DNA from: Opitutus sp.
GTDB taxonomy: Bacteria; Verrucomicrobiota; Verrucomicrobiia; Opitutales; Opitutaceae
Direction: 5' to 3'
Assembly (NCBI GenBank): GCA_024998815.1
Contig: JACEUQ010000002.1
Coordinates: 944,501-1,008,500 of the forward strand
Length of the DNA: 64,000 bases
Position numbers and translations under genes: made by a program. Below, one piece after another: positions 17,845-26,790 of the stretch (position 1 is its first letter; the number at the start of each line of letters is the position of its first letter). Under the pieces are notes generated by a model that was not told the DNA's origin, did not search any database, and saw only the letters and a list, made by a program, of their open reading frames with translations.

Positions 17845-18890
17845 TATTTAGAATTTCGGCCCACCCAAGCGAGCATCCGGTCAAGGCCCACACTTGTGGT
17901 CACACCAGGCTGCCATTTTAATAGGCGTGCAGCCTTGCTAATATCGGCAACAAAATAGTCTTGGTCACTTTGACGGCGGCTCAATCGGTTGAAATTGAGC
18001 GGAACCTGCAAGCCGAGCTTTTGCTCCAAAACCGAAAACAGTTCCAGCAAGCTTAAACTATTGTTTATTCCTCCACCGATATTGAATATTTCCCCGGCCG
18101 ATTCATTCTTATGTTCATATGCTGCGCGATAGAGGCTGACTAAATCATCGGCATGGAGGACGTCACGCACCTGTTTACCCGTCCCCGAAATAGTAAATGC
18201 AGGTGCTTGGGTGTTTAGCTTTTGTTCCCAAGCTTTTGCGCAGAACCAGCCAATCCAACCTTGATCAAATGTGGAGAATTGGCGCCCCCCATAAATTGAA
18301 GAATGGCGGAATACCACGGTCTTTAGTCCATAATTGCGATGCCAGTCGCGCACATACTGGTCTGCCGCGCCTTTTGAGCAGCCATAAGGGCTGGCAAAAT
18401 CTAATGTCAGTGATTCATCTAGGCCATTCGGGTAATCGGGCAAAGTAAACCGAGTGGATAATTCTTGGTAACGTAAACGTTCGAGGTCGCCGTAAACCTT
18501 ATTGGTGGATGAATAAGCCAGAAGCGCATCGGGTGAATATTTACGCATCGCCTCCAACACATTAAAGGTCCCAACCACGTTGGTGAGCATGTCACGCCGG
18601 GGATCCGACAATGAGGTCGTCATCGCCACTTGGCCGCCCACATGACAAATAAAGTCAAAAGGGGCATGAGTCGCAAACACCGTTTCAACGGCGTCTTTTT
18701 CGGCCAAATCAAAGTGATAAATCTTAAGCTGATTTTCTGATTTGGTCAGAGTTTTTAGCCAATCTCGATTCTGCTCGCCGCCCGAGCGCAAGAGGGCGTC
18801 GATGATGACGACTTCTGCGCCTTCCTCCAAATATGATGCTGCTAGGTTTGAACCTAAGAAGCCACAACCGCCAGTTATCAGTAATTTCAT
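17844..18890 (-). CDS. tyv: CDP-paratose 2-epimerase
   Basis: A 348-residue short-chain epimerase converting CDP-paratose to CDP-tyvelose. The Rossmann motif ITGGCGFLGSNLA is at the N-terminus; the family-specific segments SSTNKVYGDLE, ASPYGCSKGAADQYVRDW and VFRHSSIYGGRQFSTFDQGW closely follow the tyvelose epimerase pattern, with Y and K of the YxxxK pair in SPYGCSK. Histidine in CHVGGQVAMTTSL replaces nothing essential that I can see. It overlaps prt by 4 nt. Confidence in the function is good given the adjacent rfbF-rfbG-rfbH genes. Confidence 0.85.
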   Translation of the reverse strand: MKLLITGGCGFLGSNLAASYLEEGAEVVIIDALLRSGGEQNRDWLKTLTKSENQLKIYHFDLAEKDAVETVFATHAPFDFICHVGGQVAMTTSLSDPRRDMLTNVVGTFNVLEAMRKYSPDALLAYSSTNKVYGDLERLRYQELSTRFTLPDYPNGLDESLTLDFASPYGCSKGAADQYVRDWHRNYGLKTVVFRHSSIYGGRQFSTFDQGWIGWFCAKAWEQKLNTQAPAFTISGTGKQVRDVLHADDLVSLYRAAYEHKNESAGEIFNIGGGINNSLSLLELFSVLEQKLGLQVPLNFNRLSRRQSDQDYFVADISKAARLLKWQPGVTTSVGLDRMLAWVGRNSK

Positions 18891-19759
18891 GTGGTAGAAA
18901 ATTGAGTTAAACCTGCTTTGTAATTATAGACTGGGTTCCATCCTGGTAAAAACCGTTGCGCGGCTAATTCGACACCGGCATCATGCCGATCCCGCTTAGC
19001 ATCAAATTCAAGCAAATCAGGGGAAGCACCTATGCGCGTTGCCATAAACTCGACCGTTTCACGAATCGAATGCAGTTCACCCGAACCCACGTCGTAGGCT
19101 GAAAAGCCCGGGTCAGCCGATAAGTTAGTAAGCGCGACCATGAGGGCTCCCACGGCATCATCTAAATAAATCCAATCCCTTCGACTTTTCCCCCCTCCCA
19201 GTTTGGCAACCAACCCAGAGCGTAATGAATTTTTAGTATAGCTCAAGACGTTACCCGATTCATCTCCGGGGCCATAGACTTGGAAAAAGTGGAGAAGAAC
19301 TGAAATGCATCCGGCATGCTGAGCCCATGCTTTAAAGCTTTCCGATGCGGTCCATTTGGTTGCAACATACGGATTATCCCAGAGAACCGGATTCTCGTAG
19401 ACAATTTTTTCGTAAAAAGTGCCTGCGATAATGATTTTTTTAATGTTTTTATATTGGGCAACCCAAGACAAAAGGTTTTGCTGACCGACGATATTTGTAG
19501 CCAAGCACTCTGGCCAAAACCGATGCGCAGCTTTTACTCCCGCCGAGGCCAAATGAATAACAACATCGAGGCCAGCCCAGTCCACCTGCTCCATGCCATT
19601 GTTGTCAGCAAGATCACATTTGACGTACTCGTACAGAGATGACCTGGCTAACGGAGGTGGTCGCCGCCCAAGACAGACTACTTGGTGATGAGCGATTAAT
19701 AACTCAGCCAACAATTTGCTTCCGATGAAACCGGTGTAGCCTGTAAGTAGTATTTTCAC
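18887..19759 (-). CDS. CDP-paratose (or abequose) synthase
   Basis: A 290-residue NAD(P)-dependent SDR reductase of the epimerase/dehydratase type. It has TGYTGFIGSKLL at the N-terminus and the catalytic tyrosine and lysine in NPYVATKWTASE. Size and context fit the 4-reductase that follows RfbH action, giving CDP-paratose (prt/rfbS type) or CDP-abequose (rfbJ type). Because a tyvelose epimerase follows, the paratose product is more likely. Sequence alone does not separate the two. Confidence 0.75.
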   Translation of the reverse strand: MKILLTGYTGFIGSKLLAELLIAHHQVVCLGRRPPPLARSSLYEYVKCDLADNNGMEQVDWAGLDVVIHLASAGVKAAHRFWPECLATNIVGQQNLLSWVAQYKNIKKIIIAGTFYEKIVYENPVLWDNPYVATKWTASESFKAWAQHAGCISVLLHFFQVYGPGDESGNVLSYTKNSLRSGLVAKLGGGKSRRDWIYLDDAVGALMVALTNLSADPGFSAYDVGSGELHSIRETVEFMATRIGASPDLLEFDAKRDRHDAGVELAAQRFLPGWNPVYNYKAGLTQFSTT

Positions 19760-19931
19760 TTTACGTTATTGTTTAAACTGAAATTTAGAGCGGTGCCTAA
19801 AGCGAAGATTTTTTGGCCCCGATAAGCATGAAATAATCCGAAAGTCGGAAGATTTAATCCGATGGCAGAAGACCATTTATGTGCGAAAATCAGCCGGAAG
19901 CCTGTACCCTCAATCGCCCATAAGTAGGCTC

Positions 19932-21947
19932 CTATCTTTCGGATGTCACGAAGTCGCTGATGACCTGGATTTCGTAGGCGAGCATCGCCGGGGTGAGGCC
20001 CGGATAGGTGCCGAGGAAAATCGCCTCATGCATGATGGCGTCGGCACCGGGTAACGGTGAGGCCGCTTCGCGTTGGGTGGACGCTTTAAGTTCAAGTTCA
20101 CGCTGGGCGGACGTCAGGGCGCGACCGTCGGCCGACACCACGCGGAGTGCTTCCGGGCGGTCTTTGCGCAATTGGACAAAGACGGGCTGGCGCAGGAGGT
20201 TGCCGCCAAAAAACATTCGGTTGCCGATTTTTTTCTCGTCCAGGTGGCGGGCGAAATCGGTGTGGCTGAAGGGTGCGGTGGGTTTTACCCGGAGCATGAA
20301 ACCGAACCAAGAGGTGTCGGTGCGGCAACCGGAAGAATCCCAGGCGAATGAGCTGGGAGCTGGGAGCTCTGAGCCGGGAGCTTGGAGCTGGGAGCTTGGA
20401 GCTGTGAGCTCGGAGCTATTAGCTATTAGCTCCGAGTTCTTTCCTGCGAACGTGCGTTCGCTCGGCGGGAGCCAGCGGGTGGCGTGGGTGGGCAGGGTGA
20501 AGTCAAACACGTCCTCCAGATCGGCCAGGCCGGCGCGCAGGGTTTCCCAGTTCTGCTTACGCGCTTCGATGAAGGCGGGCAGCTTTTTGAGCTGCTGGCG
20601 ACCGATGGCGGCCTGGGGATCGAGGGGTTTTAGGTTATAGCCGAGGTGGCTGTAGATGTACTTGTGGTCGTAGCCCTTGGGGAGTTCGCCGAGCTGCCAG
20701 CCGAAGCGCTTACAGCACGTGTCGTCTTTGCCGGAAGGGCACCAGCAGTCGCGGCCCCAGTCGCGGAAACTTTCCGCATAGGTTTTGAGCGGGGGTTTGC
20801 TGATAATATTCACCGCCCCACCCTCGCCCATCGTCAGGTGGTGGGGAGGGTAAAAGGACTGGGTGGAGATGTCGCCGAAGGAGCCGGTGTAGGCGGTCAA
20901 AATCCCGTTCGCGACGAACGGAATTTTGAGCTGGGAGCTCTCAGCTCCAAGCTCCAAGCTCTTAGCTTCCGCCAGTTTGAGCAGGTGGTCGAGGCCGAGG
21001 GCTTTGGCGCGGGCGACGGGCAGCGAGTAGGTGCAGCCGAGGGCGTCGCAGTTGTCCTCGATCAACCAGAGGTCGTGCTGTTTGCAGAATTCCAGCACGG
21101 CTCCGAGGTCGAAGGGGTTGCCCAGGGCGTGGGCGATCATGACGGCCTTGGTTTTGCCCGCGACGTAGGCCGACTGGAGTTGTGCGGCGCGGATGTTGCC
21201 GGTGACCGGGTCGTTATCGATAAAAACCGGGACGGCACCGAGCTGGAGGATGGGCGAAACCGTGGTGGGGAAGCCCGCCGCCACGGTGATGACCTCGTCG
21301 CCGGGCTGGATGCGCTTGTGGGCGGGGAGCTTGTGGGTGGTGAGGGCGGCCAGAGCGACCAAGTTGGCCGAGGAGCCGGAGTTGACCAACAGGCTGTATT
21401 TGACGCCGAGAAGGGCGGCGAGTTCGCGTTCAAAGGCTTCGCCCTCGGGCCCGAGGGTGAGCCAGAAATCGAGGGTGGAGCCGACGGCGGCCTCGACTTC
21501 ATCCTGGTTAAACACGCGGCCGGCGTAGGGGATGGTCTGGCCGGGGGCCCAGGGGGCGTGGGCGGCGTCATCGCCGGGTCGTTGGCCGGTGTGGACGAGG
21601 GTGGAGTAATGGCGGGTGTCGCTGAGGATGATGCGCTTGCGGACGGCGGCGACCACTTGGGGGCGGAGCGACACGCTGAGGCGTTGAACGATATCGGCGG
21701 CGACGAGCAGAACGCGGTCAATGCGCACCCCTGAGGCCAGAGGCAAGCGGTCGCTGGACAGGTAATCGCTTTCCTCAATGAGCAACGAGGCGGGGTCTGC
21801 CAGTTGGCTGGTGATCATGGCGACCTCGATATCGCCCCGGGAATCCGGCTCGGTTAAGACCAAGGCGGGACGGTTTTTCGCGCGATTGAGGTCGGTAAAG
21901 GGCCAACGCAGGGTGACCAGTTCGCCGGGGTGCAGGACACGAGCCAT
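19932..21947 (-). CDS. rfbH: MazF/PemK toxin domain fused to RfbH (CDP-4-keto-6-deoxyglucose 3-dehydrase)
   Basis: A 671-residue fusion read from the ATG at 21947, which overlaps the stop of the small upstream gene (TAATG). Residues 1-109 are a PemK/MazF-type RNase domain (PGELVTLRWPF, RPALVLTEP). Residues about 136 to the end are RfbH, a PMP-dependent, iron-sulfur dehydrase. The usual PLP lysine is replaced by histidine in SFYPPHHLTMGEGG (about 363-376), as expected for this enzyme, and the cysteines for the cluster are in DCWCPSGKDDTCCKRFGW (400-417). The usual N-terminal helices of RfbH are replaced by the toxin domain. Two AGCT-repeat inserts are present, about 328-341 and 504-534, both in places where homologues have short loops. 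Confidence 0.85.
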   Translation of the reverse strand: MARVLHPGELVTLRWPFTDLNRAKNRPALVLTEPDSRGDIEVAMITSQLADPASLLIEESDYLSSDRLPLASGVRIDRVLLVAADIVQRLSVSLRPQVVAAVRKRIILSDTRHYSTLVHTGQRPGDDAAHAPWAPGQTIPYAGRVFNQDEVEAAVGSTLDFWLTLGPEGEAFERELAALLGVKYSLLVNSGSSANLVALAALTTHKLPAHKRIQPGDEVITVAAGFPTTVSPILQLGAVPVFIDNDPVTGNIRAAQLQSAYVAGKTKAVMIAHALGNPFDLGAVLEFCKQHDLWLIEDNCDALGCTYSLPVARAKALGLDHLLKLAEAKSLELGAESSQLKIPFVANGILTAYTGSFGDISTQSFYPPHHLTMGEGGAVNIISKPPLKTYAESFRDWGRDCWCPSGKDDTCCKRFGWQLGELPKGYDHKYIYSHLGYNLKPLDPQAAIGRQQLKKLPAFIEARKQNWETLRAGLADLEDVFDFTLPTHATRWLPPSERTFAGKNSELIANSSELTAPSSQLQAPGSELPAPSSFAWDSSGCRTDTSWFGFMLRVKPTAPFSHTDFARHLDEKKIGNRMFFGGNLLRQPVFVQLRKDRPEALRVVSADGRALTSAQRELELKASTQREAASPLPGADAIMHEAIFLGTYPGLTPAMLAYEIQVISDFVTSER
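20348..20435. repeat. In-gene AGCT heptanucleotide repeat (rfbH, 3' insert)
   Basis: About 12 units of AGCTNNN inside rfbH, encoding SSELTAPSSQLQAPGSELPA just before the conserved SWFGF segment. In frame with the gene. Confidence 0.85.
20929..20975. repeat. In-gene AGCT heptanucleotide repeat (rfbH, 5' insert)
   Basis: About six AGCTNNN units encoding AKSLELGAESSQLK, placed between the DNCDALGCTY segment and TGSFGDI of RfbH. In frame. Confidence 0.85.
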
Positions 21948-22144
21948 TAGTTGGACTCCTTTACGATGAGGTGATCGAGCGAATGCCCCCAGTCTTCGTC
22001 GTCGCGGAAGACCGATTCGAGTTGGGCGGCTTGCCAAGGATCGATGCCGCAGGTGAACAACTCCAGCGGGGTGTTATCGGGAATCGGCTCGGAGGTGGAG
22101 AGGATGCGTAGGACGTTACCTTCTTTAATGACGGTGATGCTCAT
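21947..22144 (-). CDS. Putative antitoxin of the MazF-RfbH fusion
   Basis: A 65-residue acidic protein (MSITVIKEGNVLRILSTSEP...). It begins with a beta-strand pattern and ends in an acidic, tryptophan-containing tail (FRDDEDWGHSLDHLIVKESN), a layout seen in antitoxins of PemK-like toxins. I do not recognise a named family. It lies between rfbG and the fused gene and its stop overlaps the fusion start by one base, so it would be made with the toxin domain. Role inferred from that position. Confidence 0.6.
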   Translation of the reverse strand: MSITVIKEGNVLRILSTSEPIPDNTPLELFTCGIDPWQAAQLESVFRDDEDWGHSLDHLIVKESN

Positions 22145-22177
22145 AAAATGGGCTGGTGAGTGGGGCTTGGATTGCGG

Positions 22178-23293
22178 TCAGCGTGCCCAGGGAATTCCGG
22201 CCGCGTGGGCGGTGGCGGTGTAGTCGGCAATCTGGGCCGTGGTGAGGGCGTGAAGATCAAGGGAGGCGGAGGAGGACTCACGGTACCAGTTCACGGTTTG
22301 GGCAATGGTTTCGGCAAAGGGCCAAGCGGGTGACCAGCCGAGGAAATGGTGGGCCTTGTCGGTAGCGAGGTTGAGCAGCTGGGCCTCGTGGAGGGCGTGC
22401 GGGTCGGATTGGTCAGACCACTGTCCGGGCCAGTGTTTGAGGATTTCTTGCACCAGTTCGGCGACGGTGCGGTTGGAGGCGAGGGATGGGCCGAAGTTAA
22501 AGGCGCTGGGGAGTTTGGCGCTGAATGCTGAGAGCTGCGAGCTATGGAGGCAGGCACCCAGCCAGAGATAACCGGAGAGCGGCTCCAAGACGTGCTGCCA
22601 GGGGCGGGTGGCGACCTTGTTGCGGACGGGAATGATGGCGCCGCTGGCAAGGGCGCGGATGCAATCCGGCACGATGCGGTCGAGGGCCCAATCGCCGCCG
22701 CCGATGACGTTGCCGGCGCGGGCCGAGGCGAGTTTCACCGGAGAATCGGGGGCCGAAAAAAACGAGCGGCGGTAGGAGGCGATCACCAGTTCGGCGGCAC
22801 CCTTGGAGGAGCTGTAGGGGTCATAGCCACCCATGGGGTCTTCTTCGCGGTAGCTGTGGACCCACTCTTTGTTTTCGTAGCACTTGTCGGTGGTGATGGA
22901 CACGACGACACAGGGACGGGCGGGATCGGCGGCCAGGCGGACGGCCTCGAGCACGTTAACGGTGCCCATGACGTTGGTCGCGTAGGTTTCGACCGGCGTA
23001 GAATAGGAGAGGCGCACCAGGGGTTGCGCGGCGAGGTGGAACACGAAGTCGGGCTGGCAGGCCGCGACGGCGGTGCGTACGGCGGACAAGTCGCGGATGT
23101 CGCCCTGGATGTGGCGAAGGCGGTTTTTTAAGGAGAGCTGGTCGAACAGCGAGGGAGTGGTGGGTGGAGGCAGGGCAAAGCCGGTAACCTCAGCACCGAG
23201 GGAGAGTAACCACTCGGCTAGCCAGGCGCCTTTGAACCCGGTGTGGCCGGTGACCAGTACGCGCTTACCGTGGTAAATTGAAGCGAAGGACAT
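22178..23293 (-). CDS. rfbG: CDP-glucose 4,6-dehydratase
   Basis: A 371-residue SDR dehydratase. VTGHTGFKGAWLAEWLLSLG is the NAD-binding N-terminus; HLAAQPLVRLSYSTP and the catalytic pair in DPYSSSKGAAE follow the RfbG pattern closely. It converts CDP-glucose to CDP-4-keto-6-deoxyglucose, the RfbH substrate. Around residues 247-263 a short extra loop (SSQLSAFSAKLPS), coded partly by an AGCT heptad, sits just before the conserved FNFGP. It follows rfbF after 9 nt. Confidence 0.92.
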   Translation of the reverse strand: MSFASIYHGKRVLVTGHTGFKGAWLAEWLLSLGAEVTGFALPPPTTPSLFDQLSLKNRLRHIQGDIRDLSAVRTAVAACQPDFVFHLAAQPLVRLSYSTPVETYATNVMGTVNVLEAVRLAADPARPCVVVSITTDKCYENKEWVHSYREEDPMGGYDPYSSSKGAAELVIASYRRSFFSAPDSPVKLASARAGNVIGGGDWALDRIVPDCIRALASGAIIPVRNKVATRPWQHVLEPLSGYLWLGACLHSSQLSAFSAKLPSAFNFGPSLASNRTVAELVQEILKHWPGQWSDQSDPHALHEAQLLNLATDKAHHFLGWSPAWPFAETIAQTVNWYRESSSASLDLHALTTAQIADYTATAHAAGIPWAR

Positions 23294-23302
23294 GGGGACC
23301 GG

Positions 23303-24073
23303 TTACTTCCAGGTTTTCCACGGAGCCTTGCCGGAAGCCCAGAGCTCTTCGAGGTGCTGCTTGTCGCGCAGGGTGTCCATCGGCTGCCAGAAACCGCGGT
23401 GTTTATAAATACTGAGTTGGTCGGATTGGGCGAGGGATTCGAGGGGCTGGCGTTCCCAGATGGTTTTATCATCGATCACCAGATCGATCACTGAGGGTTC
23501 GAGCACAAAAAAGCCCCCATTGATCCAACTCCCGTCGCCGTCGGGTTTTTCTTGGAAGCTTTTAACTTGGTTGCCGACAATATCCAAGGCACCGAAACGA
23601 CCGGGGGGTTGCACACCGGTGAGGGTGGCCTTGCGGCCCTCACGTTGGTGGAAGGCAATCGATTCAGTGATGTTTACGTCCCCCACCCCGTCACCATAGG
23701 TGAAACAAAAGGGTTCGTTGCCGAGATATTCACGCACGCGCTTGAGGCGGCCGCCGGTCATGGTGCTGTCACCGGTGTCAACGATGGTGACGCGCCAAGG
23801 CTCGGAGCGGCGCTGGTGAACCTCCATGCGATTATCCTTCATATCAAAGGTGACGTCGGACATGTGCAGGAAGTAATTAGCGAAGTATTCCTTGATGACA
23901 TAGCCCTTGTAGCCGGCGCAGATCACGAAATCATTGATGCCATGGGCGGAGTAACATTTGAGAACATGCCAAAGGATGGGTCGCCCGCCGATCTCGACCA
24001 TGGGCTTGGGCTTGAGGTGGGTCTCTTCACTGATACGCGTACCGAGACCGCCGGCGAGGATGACTGCTTTCAT
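23303..24073 (-). CDS. rfbF: Glucose-1-phosphate cytidylyltransferase
   Basis: A 256-residue nucleotidyltransferase starting [18 protein letters not shown], with the [16 protein letters not shown] segment typical of RfbF and the later [11 protein letters not shown] metal site. It makes CDP-glucose from glucose-1-phosphate and CTP and opens the CDP-dideoxysugar pathway. I use the ATG at 24073; an upstream in-frame start at 24100 adds residues that do not belong to the family. First gene of the leftward operon. Confidence 0.92.
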   Translation of the reverse strand: MKAVILAGGLGTRISEETHLKPKPMVEIGGRPILWHVLKCYSAHGINDFVICAGYKGYVIKEYFANYFLHMSDVTFDMKDNRMEVHQRRSEPWRVTIVDTGDSTMTGGRLKRVREYLGNEPFCFTYGDGVGDVNITESIAFHQREGRKATLTGVQPPGRFGALDIVGNQVKSFQEKPDGDGSWINGGFFVLEPSVIDLVIDDKTIWERQPLESLAQSDQLSIYKHRGFWQPMDTLRDKQHLEELWASGKAPWKTWK

Positions 24074-26788
24074 TTTTAGAAGGGATTGAGAAGGGGTCAT
24101 GTTTTACCCTTTACCTTAATTATCGACTGACGGAATAACGGATCTGACTGCTAAAGGGTTCAGGTCTAAGGAGGACAGGCCTAAGATGACATGGGGTGGT
24201 CAGGAGGGCGAAGGGCGCACAACCTGACCACCGATGACACACTAAAAAAGGGGTCGGGACGTTACATGGATACATGAATGAGGAAGACACCCGATCAAAC
24301 GCTCAACATCCAACATCCAACATTCAACATCCACCGCTAACATATGAGCTCTGAGGTCACTGAAAAAAGTCAGGCCTAAGGGGTCAGGCCTCAACTTATT
24401 GAATTTCAACGGAGGTCAGGCGTAAAGGGTCAGTCCGGAATGGCACTTAGTTAAGGGGTATTATCGTCAGACTTGGTTAGATCGCCCCTTCAGGGCTTGT
24501 GCACTTTACCTCATGATTCCTAGGGCGTTGCCCTAGGTTGTGGTAGAGTGCCCCTTTGGGGCGGTCGGGCCTAACTCAGTGCCATTCGGGTCGGGGCGTT
24601 GTTTGTTGATTTTAAATGAATCGACCCAGCTTCGCCCCGTCACGTCCCACTCATTTCGGTGGCGTGGAGGAGGGTTGTGGAGGATGAACGGCTGAGTTCA
24701 AGGAAAAATGAACCGGCGTTTCAGGAACACACTAAAAAAGGGGTCGGGACGTTACATGGATACATGAATGAGGAAGACACCCGATCAAACGCTCAACATC
24801 CAACATCCAACATTCAACATCCACCGCTAACATATGAGCTCTGAGGTCACTGAAAAAAGTCAGGCCTAAGGGGTCAGGCCTCAACTTATTGAATTTCAAC
24901 GGAGGTCAGGCGTAAAGGGTCAGTCCGGAATGGCACTTAGTTAAGGGGTATTATCGTCAGACCTGGTTAGATCGCCCCTTCAGGACTTGTTCACTTTAAC
25001 CCATGATTCCTAGGGCGTTGCCCTAGGCTTTGGTAGAGTGCCCCGTTGGGGCGGTCGGGCCTAACTTATTGCCATTCGGATCAGGGTGTTGTTTTGTTGG
25101 CTGGGTTGATGGTAGACTATTTTAACCCACTCTATTATTTAGGTCTATTCCAAAGGGGTCTGGCCGTTTTTTGTTAGTTTAATGCCCACCCCTTAACATC
25201 CGATATTGATCCGACTCCGTTAAGCGGAATGCTGGTAAGGCGCTCCTTGAATTGATGTTAGCAATTTAGCTCAAACACGATGGGCGAGACGCCCAGGCCA
25301 CTTCGGATGTGCCATGAGCTCCCAGCTATTAGCTCCTAGCTCTTAGCTCCTAGCTCTTAGCTCTTAGCTCTTAAACGTGCAGACCCAGCTTCGCCCCGTC
25401 ACTTCCCACACACACTAAAAAAGGGGTCGGGACGTTACATGGATACATGAATGAGGAAGACACCCGATCAAACGCTCAACATCCAACATCCAACATTCAA
25501 CATCCACCGCTAACATATGAGCTCTGAGGTCACTGAAAAAAGTCAGGCCTAAGGGGTCAGGCCTCAACTTATTGAATTTCAACGGAGGTCAGGCGTAAAG
25601 GGTCAGTCCGGAATGGCACTTAGTTAAGGGGTATTATCGTCAGACCTGGTTAGATCGCCCCTTCAGGGCTTGTGCACTTTACCTCATGATTCCTAGGGCG
25701 TTGCCCTAGGTTGTGGTAGAGTGCCCCTTTGGGGCGGTCGGGCCTAACTCAGTGCCATTCGGGTCGGGGCGTTGTTTGTTGATTTTAAATGAATCGACCC
25801 AGCTTCGCCCCGTCACGTCCCACTCATTTCGGTGGCGTGGAGGAGGGTTGTGGAGGATGAACGGCTGAGTTCAAGGAAAAATGAACCGGCGTTTCAGGAA
25901 CACACTAAAAAAGGGGTCGGGACGTTACATGGATACATGAATGAGGAAGACACCCGATCAAACGCTCAACATCCAACATTCAACATCCACCGCTAACATA
26001 TGAGCTCTGAGGTCACTGAAAAAAGTCAGGCCTAAGGGGTCAGGCCTCAACTTATTGAATTTCAACGGAGGTCAGGCGTAAAGGGTCAGTCCGGAATGGC
26101 ACTTAGTTAAGGGGTATTATCGTCAGACCTGGTTAGATCGCCCCTTCAGGACTTGTTCACTTTAACCCATGATTCCTAGGGCGTTGCCCTAGGCTTTGGT
26201 AGAGTGCCCCGTTGGGGCGGTCGGGCCTAACTTATTGCCATTCGGATCAGGGTGTTGTTTTGTTGGCTGGGTTGATGGTAGACTATTTTAACCCACTCTA
26301 TTATTTAGTGCGACTAACCCAATAATGAGGAGCTTTACGGACACTAAAAAAGGGGTCGGGACGTTACATGGATACATTGAAGTGAAAGGCATTCGGCGTA
26401 ACGTTCAACATCCAACATTGAACATCCAACGTTCAAGAGGAGCCCCTGACTTTTTACTCACGAAAAGCGGAAACAGAAAAAGGGGTCGAGACGTTACATG
26501 GATACAAAGGCGGCAAAGACTACAGGTTGAAATTTTAGCTGAGCCCGAGTTGCTGGCGGGCTACTGTTTCTGAAACCCCTGCACTAATCAGCAAAGCCAG
26601 CGCCTTTTGCAGGGCTGAGTCCTTTTGCTGGAGCGCTTCGTTCTGTTGCTGGAGCGCTGACTCCTTTTGCTGGACTTCAGAAAAAGGGGTCGGGACGTTA
26701 CATGGATACAATGACGGCAATGGCATTCGGAAAAACGTTCAACATACAACGTTCTCATATGAGCTACGCGGTCTTAGCTGACAGCTTC
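24074..26788. repeat. Gene-free repeat field with ~0.9 kb duplication
   Basis: About 2.7 kb without a credible gene. A block of about 900 bp (24240-25140) is repeated at about 25410-26310 with high identity. Each block holds two copies of the GGGGTCGGG motif, strings of CATCCAACATT, and two triple-hairpin elements containing CCTAGGGCGTTGCCCTAGG and a GCCCC(N)TGGGGC hairpin. The end of the field (26460-26680) carries a truncated gene fragment that is duplicated at 33330-33530. Confidence 0.8.
26535..26710 (-). pseudogene. Rpn/PD-(D/E)XK-type protein, C-terminal remnant
   Basis: A fragment coding for a coiled tail (KESALQQQNEALQQKDSALQ) and the end LISAGVSETVARQQLGLS, the usual tail of Rpn-type nuclease/transposase proteins. 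It is cut at its 5' side exactly where a GGGGTCGGG motif begins, and the motif's MYPCNVPTPF reading is in frame with it. A longer copy of the same fragment is at 33397-33663. Confidence 0.6.
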
Positions 26789-26790
26789 TA

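Noticed and set aside
20646-21734. Long reading frame (362 codons) on the + strand opposite rfbH
   Set aside because: It is antisense to the well-supported MazF-RfbH gene, has low-complexity Gly/Val/Glu-rich composition, and matches no family.
24240-26320. CRISPR-like look of recurring blocks
   Set aside because: Repeats are long (~0.5 and 0.9 kb), spacers are themselves repeated, and no cas genes are present.
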